Both the position numbers and the translations under genes were made by a program. From Sphingobium sp. EM0848 (GTDB lineage: Bacteria; Pseudomonadota; Alphaproteobacteria; Sphingomonadales; Sphingomonadaceae): a DNA stretch of 64,000 bases. Positions 43,247 to 52,600 of this stretch are shown piece after piece. How positions within the stretch are numbered: position 1 is the first letter of the stretch; each line of letters opens with the position of its first letter. Where the stretch lies: the NCBI RefSeq assembly GCF_013375555.1, contig NZ_JABXWB010000001.1, forward strand, positions 2,294,001 to 2,358,000. The letters run 5' to 3'. The notes beneath the pieces were generated by a model that was not told the DNA's origin, did no database searches, and saw only the letters and a program-made list of their open reading frames with translations.

Positions 43247-43330
43247 TCAGGCAAACAGCACCGAATAGAAGGTCAGCATCTGCGCACCAACCGCAACCAT
43301 GAGGGCAACGCCCTGAACCGTGTGTCGCAT
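43247..43330 (-). CDS. 27-residue membrane peptide (tentative)
   Basis: Minus-strand frame MRHTVQGVALMVAVGAQMLT ending FYSVLFA, essentially one hydrophobic helix. AGGA lies about eight bases before the ATG, and TATAAA lies about 30 bases upstream. The stop is followed by a perfect CCCGTCA/TGACGGG hairpin and by the bidirectional terminator. It could be a real small protein, but its length leaves doubt. Confidence 0.45.
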   Translation of the reverse strand: MRHTVQGVALMVAVGAQMLTFYSVLFA

Positions 43331-43455
43331 ATCGTTCGTCCTGCAAGTTGTTCTTTTATAACTGCCTCGTTGGCGAACAGGTCTATGCGCCCGGCATGAA
43401 ATTGTAACAATCGCAAAGGATGATTTCGCAGTTGCAGCAAATGCAACAGACGCCG

Positions 43456-44196
43456 TTACCTCAAAGCCACAATCATGGCCTGCGCCGCAGCGGGCGCCCG
43501 CACCTTCGCGCCGCTGATGAAAAAGACATAGGCATCACCCTTCGCCGCCTGATCCTTGGCCATATTGGCCCAGTCATCGATTTTTGCGGACGCATAGCCG
43601 GTCGGCTCCTCCTCCACCGTCCCCATCAGCCGGGCATAGGAAAAGCCGACATCATGTCCGCGCAGCGCCGGATATTCGGGATGGTCGGCATAAACCACAG
43701 CCACCCCTGTCTCGCGCGCCAGAGCGAAAAAGGCAGGATCGTCGAAACTTTCATGCCGCACTTCCAGTGCATGGCGCAGCGGCACGCCATCGACGCTGGC
43801 GGGCAACAGTTTCAGGAAGGCGCTGAAATCCTCTGCATCGAATTTCTTGGTCGGCATGAACTGCCACAGGATCGGCCCCAAACGATCGCCCAGCTCGACC
43901 AGCCCCTGATTCACGAATTTCGCGATCGAATCGCCCGCTTCGGCCAGCACGCGCCGATTGGTGCAGAAGCGCGATGCCTTCACGGCGAACTGAAAGCCAT
44001 CGGGCACCGCCTTGGCCCAGCCTGCGAAGGTCGTGGGCTTTTGCGTGCTGTAATAGGTGGCGTTGATCTCGGTCGCGGTCAGATGCTCGCCCACATAGGC
44101 CAGTTCATCCTTCTGCCGCAGCCCTTCGGGATAGAAGGTGCCGCGCCATGGTTCGAAAATCCAACCACCAATGCCTATCCTGATCTTTCCGCTCAT
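43456..44196 (-). CDS. DUF72 family protein
   Basis: A 246-residue protein with the DUF72 pattern: IRIGIGGWIFEPWRGTFYPE at the N-terminus, TAIEINATYY-like ATEINATYYSTQKPTTFAGW, and VAVVYADHPEYPAL. The fold is a TIM-barrel-like domain of unknown activity found widely in bacteria and archaea. No metal or catalytic residues are assigned with certainty. It is divergent from the DUF2061 gene. Confidence 0.85.
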   Translation of the reverse strand: MSGKIRIGIGGWIFEPWRGTFYPEGLRQKDELAYVGEHLTATEINATYYSTQKPTTFAGWAKAVPDGFQFAVKASRFCTNRRVLAEAGDSIAKFVNQGLVELGDRLGPILWQFMPTKKFDAEDFSAFLKLLPASVDGVPLRHALEVRHESFDDPAFFALARETGVAVVYADHPEYPALRGHDVGFSYARLMGTVEEEPTGYASAKIDDWANMAKDQAAKGDAYVFFISGAKVRAPAAAQAMIVALR

Positions 44197-44314
44197 CCCG
44201 CACTCTCCTTCCGGGGCGGCATCCTGATCGGCAAAAACGATCAGAGCCAGAGGGAAAAGCTATTGGCGGTTGTTGCGAACGACTCTTAATCAAAACGCGA
44301 CAGGAGTTGGAACC

Positions 44315-44551
44315 GTGCCGCTGGACCTTATCAAAACCACCACTTATCTCGCTATTCACCTGACCGTGGGCTTTTCGGTCGCCTATCTGCTGACCGGATC
44401 GGTCGCCATTGCGGGCGGGATTGCTCTGATCGAACCGATGATCAATGCGGTCGCCTTTTTCTTCCACGAACGGGCCTGGAAGAAGATCACCGCCCGTCCG
44501 CCACGCGGCGCCGGGCGCGAATGGATGCGCAATCAGCCAGGCTTCGCCTAG
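44315..44551 (+). CDS. DUF2061 membrane protein
   Basis: 78 residues from the GTG at 44315, with AGGAG eight bases upstream; a TTG 15 codons earlier is less likely. The pattern LIKTTTYLAIHLTVGFSVAY, then IEPMINAVAFFFHERAWKKI is the DUF2061 family, with two predicted membrane helices. Its role is unknown. It overlaps the convergent cyclophilin stop by four bases. Confidence 0.8.
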   Translation: MPLDLIKTTTYLAIHLTVGFSVAYLLTGSVAIAGGIALIEPMINAVAFFFHERAWKKITARPPRGAGREWMRNQPGFA

Positions 44552-45228
44552 CGCGCCGTGCCTTGGGATTTACGGTTGAGGCCCAAAAGCCACGGCTTCA
44601 CCCCGCGCGACGGATGGGGCGTGCCATCCAGCCTTTTGGCGCGGATGATCGCGATGGGCTTGATAATCATCTGCCCACGCATCGGCCCCTCACCGCAACA
44701 GGTCTGGACGGCGAGAATCCGCTTCACGACATCCATCCCCGCGACCACATGGCCGAAGGCGGCATAGCCGATATAATCGCCCCGCGCGTCCATGTTCGGT
44801 GTCGGCCCCACGGTGATGAAGAAATTGCCCATGGCCGAGTTGGCGCGGTTGGGCCGCGCCATGGAAAGAGTCGCATCAAGATGCCTGATACCGGTCTGCG
44901 TCGTCGGCTCATGCCTGATCGGCGGCAGGGACCTGCGCGCATCCGTGTCGATCCCGCCCTGAATCAGCCCCAGCCGGGGATCGCTCTTCCGCCGCGCCGC
45001 ACGGTAGAAGGTAACGCCATCGAAACGACCATCATCGACATAGGTGAGGAAATTGGCGGAGGTGATCGGCGCGCGGCGGTTGTCTGTCGCGACAATGATC
45101 GTGCCGACCGACGTTTCGATCGCGACGCGCGTGTAACCCGTCGTCGGCCGGTTGGCAGACTGCGCAAGGGCGGAACCGGAAACAAGGACGAGCAGCAGGG
45201 CAAGACAGGACAGGACAACAGGACGCAT
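44548..45228 (-). CDS. Exported cyclophilin-type peptidyl-prolyl isomerase
   Basis: 226 residues from ATG 45228 (MRPVVLSCLALLLVLVSGSA, a signal peptide); a start 13 codons earlier is possible. The cyclophilin core spans about 35-205: TSVGTIIVATDNRRAPITSA, FDGVTFYRAAR (usual catalytic FHR site), LIQGG and NFFITVG. The Arg-containing loop is altered compared with the standard FHRVI motif. It would assist proline isomerisation of periplasmic proteins. Confidence 0.85.
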   Translation of the reverse strand: MRPVVLSCLALLLVLVSGSALAQSANRPTTGYTRVAIETSVGTIIVATDNRRAPITSANFLTYVDDGRFDGVTFYRAARRKSDPRLGLIQGGIDTDARRSLPPIRHEPTTQTGIRHLDATLSMARPNRANSAMGNFFITVGPTPNMDARGDYIGYAAFGHVVAGMDVVKRILAVQTCCGEGPMRGQMIIKPIAIIRAKRLDGTPHPSRGVKPWLLGLNRKSQGTAR

Positions 45229-45268
45229 CGGCAAAAGAGCAGGCTCACGAAAGAGGGGGCCGCTCAAG

Positions 45269-45325
45269 CTAGAGTGATTTCAAGTGAAATGGAACATTTC
45301 ACGGCTCGGAAATCACAGCAAACAA
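45269..45325. repeat. Intergenic palindromic element, copy B
   Basis: Outer stem GTGATTTC (45274-45281) with GAAATCAC (45309-45316) encloses an inner perfect stem GTGAAATG (45284-45291) with CATTTCAC (45295-45302). It starts CTAGAG and ends AGCAAACAA, like hairpin 2 of the element at 39925 read on the minus strand, but the stem bases differ while staying paired. It lies between the cyclophilin start and tRNA-Glu. Confidence 0.75.
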
Positions 45326-45402
45326 AGACATCCCGCGCCCGCGCGCAAGGCGCAACCGGGTGCCTAAGCACCCGGTTTCTCGCCGCTTTCCTGTGGAGAA
45401 AG

Positions 45403-45478
45403 TGGTGACCCCTACGGGAATCGAACCCGTGTTTCAGCCGTGAAAGGGCCGCGTCCTAGACCGCTAGACGAAGGGGCC
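45403..45478 (-). tRNA. tRNA-Glu (anticodon TTC)
   Basis: On the minus strand the acceptor GGCCCCT pairs with AGGGGTC (one G-U), the anticodon loop is CTTTCAC with TTC, the T arm is intact with TTCGATT, and the discriminator A is followed by an encoded CCA. Confidence 0.95.
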
Positions 45479-45600
45479 ACATGCAGTTCCGCGTGGGCGT
45501 CGCTGCGAAGCGAGGCGGGCATTAGGCGGAGGCTTCGCAGCGGTCAACCCCCTTTTCGTCATGAAAATGACGCGAAGCACAAATTTGTTTTTCGAAAGGC

Positions 45601-47367
45601 TCAATCGGCCCAGGCCGCATCCTCCAGATGCAGTTCGGCGGCGGGGCGCGGTCCCCAATCGTCAATCTTCGCCCGGCCCGCGATCCACAGGCGCCGGTCG
45701 CGGGGTGCACCAAGGATGGCCTGACCCAGTTCAGATTCGGCCTGACGAAAAGCGATGGTCTTGATCGAACGGCCATCATCGCCCGCCATGATCGCGCGCA
45801 AATGGCCGTTGCCAACGACGTCCGCCTTGATGACGCGCATCGGCCCGGACGCGATGAGCGGCGCAGGCCAGCCCGCGCCATAGGGGCCACCCGCATCGAT
45901 GGCGGCGACGAAATCCGGATTGACCCCCGCCGGCGCCAGCACCGCGTCGATCAGCAGCGCGCGATCGTCGCGCGCCTTGGCCACCGCGCCGGCAAGCCGG
46001 TCGTCGAGGAAATCGGCCAGCGCGTCCACCTTGTCCGCCGCGACCGTCAGGCCCGCCGCCATGGCGTGCCCGCCGCCCGCGACCAGCAGGCCGCTGTCCT
46101 TCGCCGCCAGCACCGCGGCGCCCAGATCGACGCCGGAGATCGACCGGCCCGATCCCTTGCCGACGCCCTCCTCATCAATGGCGACGACGATGGCGGGGCG
46201 GCCTGCCTTTTCCTTGATGCGTCCGGCGACGATGCCGATGACGCCCGGATGCCAGCCCGCACCCGACACCAAAGCCACGGCGCGGTTGCCCTGCGCGGCG
46301 AGCAGTTCCTCGGCTTGCGCCTGCACTGCCGCCTCAATGGCGCGACGCTCCTCGTTGAGCAGGTCGAGTTCCTGCGCGATCTTCGCCGCCTCCGCCGGAT
46401 CTTCGGTGGTGAGCAGCCGCACGCCGAGGTCCGCCTTGCCCACGCGCCCGCCCGCATTGATGCGCGGCCCCAGCGCAAAGCCGAGGTCGTGGCAGAGCGG
46501 CGCCCGCGTCAGACGGCTGGCGTCGATCAGCGCCGAGAGGCCGATATTGCGGCGCTTCGCCATGATCTTGAGACCCTGCGCCACGAAAGCACGGTTAAGC
46601 CCCTTGAGCTGCGCCACATCCGCCACCGTGCCGAGCGCCACAATGTCGAGCAATTCCATCAACGGCGGCTCGGACCTTCGGGCGAACCAGCCGCGCTTGC
46701 GCAGCACCCGGATCAGCGCCGCGCCGAGCAGAAAGGCCACGCCCACCGCCGCCAGATGGCCATGGGCGGCGGCCTCCTCCGCTTCATCGAGGCGGTTGGG
46801 ATTCACCAGCGCCAGTGCTTCGGGCAGCGCGGCGGCGCATTTATGATGGTCGACCACCACGACATCGACGCCCGCCGCCTTCGCTTGTCCCAGCGCGTCA
46901 AAGGCCTGCGCGCCGCAATCGACGGTGACGATCAGGGTCGCACCCTCACCCGCCAGCCGGACCAGCGCCTCGCCCGAGGGGCCATAGCCCTCCATCAGCC
47001 GGTCGGGGATATAGGGCCGCGCCGCGAGGCCCAGATCGCGCAACAGCCGGATCAACAGCGCCGCGCTGGTCGCGCCGTCCACGTCATAATCACCGAAGAT
47101 GCGCACGTCCTCTTGGGCAACCACCGCGTCGGCCAGCCGCTCGGCGGCGGCATCCATGTCGCGGAACAGGCTGGGGTCGGGCATGAAATGCCGGATGGTG
47201 GGGTTGCGATGCGCCTCCACCGCGTCGCGCGGACAGCCACGCGCCAGCAGCAATTGCGTCACCAGATCGTCGGGCCGATAGCCCGGATCGCGCCCGTCCG
47301 CATTGCCGCCACGCCAGCGCCAGGGCTGACCGAGGATCGAACGGGTTATGTTGAGGGCAATGGTCAT
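45601..47367 (-). CDS. recJ: Single-stranded-DNA-specific exonuclease RecJ
   Basis: A 588-residue RecJ of normal length. DHH-family motifs are in order: FGDYDVDGATSAALL (motif I, about residue 92), LIVTVDCGAQ (II), VVVDHHK (III) and the DHHA1 region with VSGAGWHPGVIGIVAGRI and GGGHAMAAGL. It degrades single-stranded DNA 5' to 3' in recombination and mismatch repair. It is separate from the recA region of the window and divergent from tamA. Confidence 0.95.
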   Translation of the reverse strand: MTIALNITRSILGQPWRWRGGNADGRDPGYRPDDLVTQLLLARGCPRDAVEAHRNPTIRHFMPDPSLFRDMDAAAERLADAVVAQEDVRIFGDYDVDGATSAALLIRLLRDLGLAARPYIPDRLMEGYGPSGEALVRLAGEGATLIVTVDCGAQAFDALGQAKAAGVDVVVVDHHKCAAALPEALALVNPNRLDEAEEAAAHGHLAAVGVAFLLGAALIRVLRKRGWFARRSEPPLMELLDIVALGTVADVAQLKGLNRAFVAQGLKIMAKRRNIGLSALIDASRLTRAPLCHDLGFALGPRINAGGRVGKADLGVRLLTTEDPAEAAKIAQELDLLNEERRAIEAAVQAQAEELLAAQGNRAVALVSGAGWHPGVIGIVAGRIKEKAGRPAIVVAIDEEGVGKGSGRSISGVDLGAAVLAAKDSGLLVAGGGHAMAAGLTVAADKVDALADFLDDRLAGAVAKARDDRALLIDAVLAPAGVNPDFVAAIDAGGPYGAGWPAPLIASGPMRVIKADVVGNGHLRAIMAGDDGRSIKTIAFRQAESELGQAILGAPRDRRLWIAGRAKIDDWGPRPAAELHLEDAAWAD

Positions 47368-47505
47368 GGCCCCGCTCTAAACCCGTTGCGATTCGGAGGG
47401 AAGCGTCTGCCGTCATGACGCAGGCGGAACCGAAGCAACCTGTTGCGCGTATTGGCTCTTCCCGCCCATAATGGGTGCAGGATAAAAAGGGGCAAAGCGG
47501 TTTCC

Positions 47506-49620
47506 ATGGGTTCAAGGCAGGCGAAGCGGGTTCGGCGAGCCTTGGGTCTGATGATGATGGCGACCTCTCCCCTCCCCCTGATGGCCCAAACGCCATCATC
47601 CTCGCCCCCGGCCCAACAGGAAGAGCCGATTCTGCCGGACAGCGAGTTCGAGGCGCGGCTGCCCAGGGTCGGAGAGGCGCCTGCGAACAGCACGGCTCCC
47701 CTGCCCTCGATCGAGGAATGGATCGACCAGCAGATGCCGCAGGACGGCACGACGCAGGAACTGCCCCCCGCGGTCGAACCGCAGGAAGAGCGCGAACTGG
47801 CACAGCCGCTGCCGCCACTCGACACGGTGCAGGTGCCGTTGCAGGTCGCGACCGACAATAATCCACAGGAAAAGACCGAAGCGGTCCGCTATGCAGTGGC
47901 TATCGAAGGGTTCGGCAAAACGGGGCTGGAGGATGCGTTCCGCGATTCCTCTTCGCTGGTCGGCGGCAAGGGCAAGGCCGACACGGCGGCCATGCTTCAG
48001 AACCGCACCCATGAGGATGAGGCGCTGGCCGTGCGGCTGCTCTATTCGGAGGGCTATTATGACGCCACCGCCCTCGCCACGTTGGAGCAAGCGGGGGATC
48101 AGGCGGGCAACGGGACGCTGAAGGCGGTCGTCTCGGTCACGCCGGGGAAGCGTTACAGGATCGGGGAGATCGTCATCCACGCCGGGCCGACCGTACCGCC
48201 GGGCCTGATCCGCGACAGCCTGCCGCTCAAGACGGGCGACTTCATCATCGCCTCGGCGGTTGAGGGGGCGGAGGCCAATGTCGGCGTCAAGCTGCCGGAA
48301 AACGGCTATGCCTTCGCCAAGGTTGGGCAGCGCGACATCCTGCTCGACCCTGCCACGGCGACGGGCGACTATATGTTGCCGGTCGAAACAGGACCGCGCG
48401 GGTCGTTCCGGGGAATCGCCACCACCGGAGAAAAACAGGCCTTCGGCGCCGACCATATGAAGGTCATCAGCCGCTTCAGGCCCGGCGAGCTTTACGACAG
48501 CCGCAAGGTCGACGATCTGCGCCGGGCGCTGGTCGCGACGGGGCTGTTTTCCAGCATTTCGGTCGATCCGGTGCGCACCGGCGAACCCGGCCCGGACGGC
48601 ACCGAATATGTCGACCTTACCGTCGCGCAGGAACGGGGCAAGCCGCGCACGCTGGCCGGGGAGGTGGGCTATGGCACGGGTCAGGGCTTCCGCGGCGAGG
48701 GGACATGGACCCATCGCAACCTCTTCCCGCCCGAAGGCGCGGTGATCGCCAGCGTCATCGCGGGAACGCAGGAACAGGGCGTTTCAGGCACCTTCCGCCG
48801 GTCCAATGCGGGCAAGCGGGACAAGACTTTCCAGGCGGGCGCCTCGCTCAACCATCAGAATTACGACGCCTATGAAGCCTATACCGCTGGCCTCAATGTG
48901 AGCTGGTCGCGCCAGTCGACGCCGATCTTCCAGAAGCGCTGGACCTACAGCTATGGCGCGGAAGTGCTGCTGACCAACGAGCAGGTGGTGGTCGATCCGG
49001 CAACGGTGGACAAGGTGCGGCGGACCTATTTCATCGGCGGCCTGCCGTTGCAATTGGGCTATGACCGCTCCAACGATCTGCTGAACCCGACCAGGGGTTT
49101 CCGCGCCAATCTGCGGGCGGAACCGGAAGGGTCGCTGCACGGCAGTTTCTCCCCCTATATCCGCGCGACCTTCGACCTCACCGGCTATTATCCGCTGTCC
49201 GATGCTCTGGTGATCGCCGGGCGGGCGCGCGTCGGCACCATCAGCGGCGTGACACGGGACGATGTGGCGCCGTCGCGGCGTATCTATGCAGGCGGCGGCG
49301 GGTCGGTGCGCGGCTATGGCTATCAGCAATTGGGGCCAAAGGACGCGAACAACGACCCCATTGGCGGCCGGTCGGTCAATGAGTTCGCGGTCGAGGGCCG
49401 GTATCGCTTCGGTGACTATGGCGTGGTCGCCTTCGTCGATGCGGGGCAGGTCTATGAAAGCTCCATGCCGCAATTTTCCAACATCCGTTATGGCGTCGGC
49501 TTGGGCGGCCGCTTCTACACCAATTTCGGCCCCTTCCGCGCGGACATCGCCATGCCGATCAACCGGCAACCGGGCGAGTCCAAATTCGCCCTCTATATCG
49601 GCATCGGGCAGGCCTTCTGA
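47506..49620 (+). CDS. tamA: Outer-membrane translocation subunit TamA
   Basis: 704 residues from ATG 47506 (MGSRQAKRVRR plus a hydrophobic signal, cut near LMAQ); a TTG 21 codons earlier is possible. A Pro/Gln/Glu-rich linker of about 90 residues precedes POTRA domains (about 120-385), and the C-terminal half is a 16-strand Omp85 barrel ending FALYIGIGQAF. The BamA/TamA barrel motif IYAGGGGSVRGYGYQQLGP is present. It ends inside the tamB start, and the pair helps insert outer-membrane proteins or transport lipids. Confidence 0.88.
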   Translation: MGSRQAKRVRRALGLMMMATSPLPLMAQTPSSSPPAQQEEPILPDSEFEARLPRVGEAPANSTAPLPSIEEWIDQQMPQDGTTQELPPAVEPQEERELAQPLPPLDTVQVPLQVATDNNPQEKTEAVRYAVAIEGFGKTGLEDAFRDSSSLVGGKGKADTAAMLQNRTHEDEALAVRLLYSEGYYDATALATLEQAGDQAGNGTLKAVVSVTPGKRYRIGEIVIHAGPTVPPGLIRDSLPLKTGDFIIASAVEGAEANVGVKLPENGYAFAKVGQRDILLDPATATGDYMLPVETGPRGSFRGIATTGEKQAFGADHMKVISRFRPGELYDSRKVDDLRRALVATGLFSSISVDPVRTGEPGPDGTEYVDLTVAQERGKPRTLAGEVGYGTGQGFRGEGTWTHRNLFPPEGAVIASVIAGTQEQGVSGTFRRSNAGKRDKTFQAGASLNHQNYDAYEAYTAGLNVSWSRQSTPIFQKRWTYSYGAEVLLTNEQVVVDPATVDKVRRTYFIGGLPLQLGYDRSNDLLNPTRGFRANLRAEPEGSLHGSFSPYIRATFDLTGYYPLSDALVIAGRARVGTISGVTRDDVAPSRRIYAGGGGSVRGYGYQQLGPKDANNDPIGGRSVNEFAVEGRYRFGDYGVVAFVDAGQVYESSMPQFSNIRYGVGLGGRFYTNFGPFRADIAMPINRQPGESKFALYIGIGQAF

Positions 49621-52600
49621 TGGCAGAGGAAACAGTCACCCTCCACGAAGCACGCCCGCTCTGGCAGAAAATCGTGCTGGGCGCGATCGGCCTGATCACC
49701 AGCCTGTTGATGCTGGTCGCCGGGCTGCTCCTGTTCCTCAACACCCAGCCGGGCAAGGCATTCCTGATCCGCCAGATCGCCGCGCTCAGACTTGAATCCG
49801 GCATGGCCATCGAGGTCGGCCGGATCGACGGGTCGATCTACAGCGACATGACCATCCGCAATCTGGTGCTGCGCGATCCCAAGGGCATTTTCGCCGTCAG
49901 CCCACAAGTGCATGTGGTGTGGAACCCCTTCCGCTACATCAACAACCATATTTCGGTGCAGCTGCTGGAAAGCCCGCTGGTGGTCCTTGCCCGCAGTCCA
50001 CAGTTCAACGTCACCAGGACCGATCCCAATGCACCGATCCTGCCCGACCTCGACATTGACGTCGACCGGCTGAAGATCGCCCGCTTCCTCGTCGCCAAGC
50101 CGGTGATCGGCCAGAAGCGCGAGATCGCCATAAACGGCGTCACCCACATATCCGATGGCCGAGCGATCCTGTCGGCCGATGCTGTGGTGGACAGCGGCGA
50201 CCGGTTGCAGGCCAGTCTCGACGCCGTACCGGCCCAGAATCGCCTCGCCATGAAGGGCACGCTGACCGCGCCCAAGGGCGGCGTGATCGCGGCGATGAGC
50301 GGCCTGACCGACGGCTTCACCGCGACGCTGGACGGCAAGGGGACATGGCAGGTCTGGGACGGGCGGCTGGTCGCGACCTCAGCCAAGGGCGAGCTGGCCA
50401 ACATCGCGCTCGCCGCCCGCGACGGCAATTTCACCGCCAGGGGGCCGGTGCGGCCGGGGCTGGTCTTTGCCGGAACGGTCGACCGGCTGACCACGCCGCA
50501 ACTGGATGTGGACCTGCTCGCGGGCCTCAACCAGCGGCGCGTGAATCTCAAGGGATCGCTGAAATCGCCCGCCCTCTCCGCCACGGCGCAGGGCCTCATC
50601 GACCTTGGCAAGAGCCGGTTCAGCGCCCTGAAGATCGACGCCGCGCTGCTCACCCCCGGCGCGATCATGGAGAAGGTGAAGGGCAAGGATGTCCGCGCTT
50701 CGGTGATCCTGGATGGACCGATGGCGACGCCCTTCATCGATTATGACATCACCGCCAAACAACTGGCCTTCGACGCCACGGGCATCGAGAATCTGAAGGC
50801 CAGCGGACGCGCGGTGATCGACGCCGACCGCATCCGCATTCCCGTCAACGCGACGGCCAGCCGCGTCACCGGCCTCAACGCCGCGGCGGGCGGCCTGCTG
50901 CACAATTTGCGGGTGAAGGGCGACTTCGCCTATGCGGCGGGCAAGCTCATCAGCGACAATCTGAAGATCGACAGCGACCGGGTGGACGCCACCGCCATCG
51001 TCCTCGCCGACTTCGACCACGCCCTTTATCGCGGTGCGCTGAAGGGCCGGGTCAACGATTATAAGGTCGATGGCGTCGGCATCGTCAATCTCAACACCGA
51101 TGTACATCTGGTGCCGGGGCCAAGGGGCGGCTTCGGCCTGGATGGCAAGTTCGGGGTGCGCACCGCGCGCTGGGAAAATGCCTCGGTCCGCGATTTCCTC
51201 GGCGGCAATGCAGTCATGACGGGCCATATCGGCATGACGCCGGAGGGCAGATTCACCCTCGCGGGCCTCAAGGGCGCCGCCCCCAATTTTCAGGTGCATT
51301 CGGGTTCGGGCAGCTATGACACGGACGGCGCGATCACCTTCGATGCCGCCGCGACCTCCCGCCAATATGGCCCGCTGGCGCTGACCGTGCGCGGCACAAT
51401 GGAACGCCCCCAAGCCGTGCTGCGCGCCGCCCGACCCAATGTCGGCGTGCAATTGCATGATGTGGTGGCGAAACTCCATGGCGAGGCGGCGGGCTATCGG
51501 CTCGAAACCACCGGCGGTTCGCCTTACGGCCCCTTCTTCGCCAATGTGCTGATCCGCACCGCGAAAGGCCCTCTGACCATCGACATCAGCAAGGCCCGCT
51601 TTGCCGGGGTCGATATGCACGGCACCGTGCAGCAGAGCGCCGCCGGTCCCTTCACCGGCCAGTTGGCGATGAACGGCTCGGGCATCACCGGCACGGCCCG
51701 GCTGATGGCTGTCGGCAAGGCGCAGGGCGCGCAAGTCAACGCCACCGCCAGCAACGCGAAGCTGCCGGGAGAGGCCGATGTGGTGATCGGCCGGGCACTG
51801 CTCACCGCGAACATGGTGATGTCCGACCAGCCACAGATCACCGCCGACATGCAGATGGCCAACGCCGCCTATGGCGACTATGTGGTGCGCAAGGCGCGCG
51901 GGCGGATCGATTATCAGGGCGGACGCGGGCGCGCGCAACTGGTCGCGGACGGATCGACCGGCGTGCCCTTCTCCATCGCGATGAACGCCGCGCTGCGCCC
52001 CACCCTCTACGCCGTCGCGCTGGAGGGCAAGGCGAGCAACATCCCCTTCCGCTTCGCGCAGCCGGCCATCATCCGCATCGAGAAGACGGGCTATCGCCTT
52101 GAACCCGCAACGCTGGTGCTGCCGCAGGGCCGGGTCGATCTGGCGGGCCGTTTCGGCCAGCAGACCGCGATGCAGGCGCGCTTCAAGGATTTCGACCTTG
52201 CCATCGTCAACATGGCGACGCCCGGTCTGGGCGTCAGCGGCAAGGCGACGGGTATGCTGGATTTCGCGCAGAACGGCACCGCTTTCCCGACCGCGACCAC
52301 GCGCCTTGCGATCAGCGATTTCCGCCGCTCCAGCCTGACCGTCGTGTCCGATCCGGTATCGATGGCCATAGAGGGCAAGCTGTCCAGCGCGGGCGGCGAC
52401 ATGCGGGGGCTGATCCGGCGCGGCAATGCGACGCTGGGCCGCTTCGTCGCGACGCTCGCGCCGCCCGGACCGGGTGCAAGCTGGAGCGAGCAACTCCAGT
52501 CGGCCCCGCTGGGCGGCGGCATCCGCTATGCCGGACCGGCCGATGTGCTGTTCTCCTTCGCGGGGCTGGCGGGGCAGCAACTGACCGGGCCGATCGCGGT

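Noticed and set aside
45628..47418. 596-codon plus-strand frame opposite recJ
   Set aside because: Mirror of recJ, Arg/His/Gln-rich, no domain.
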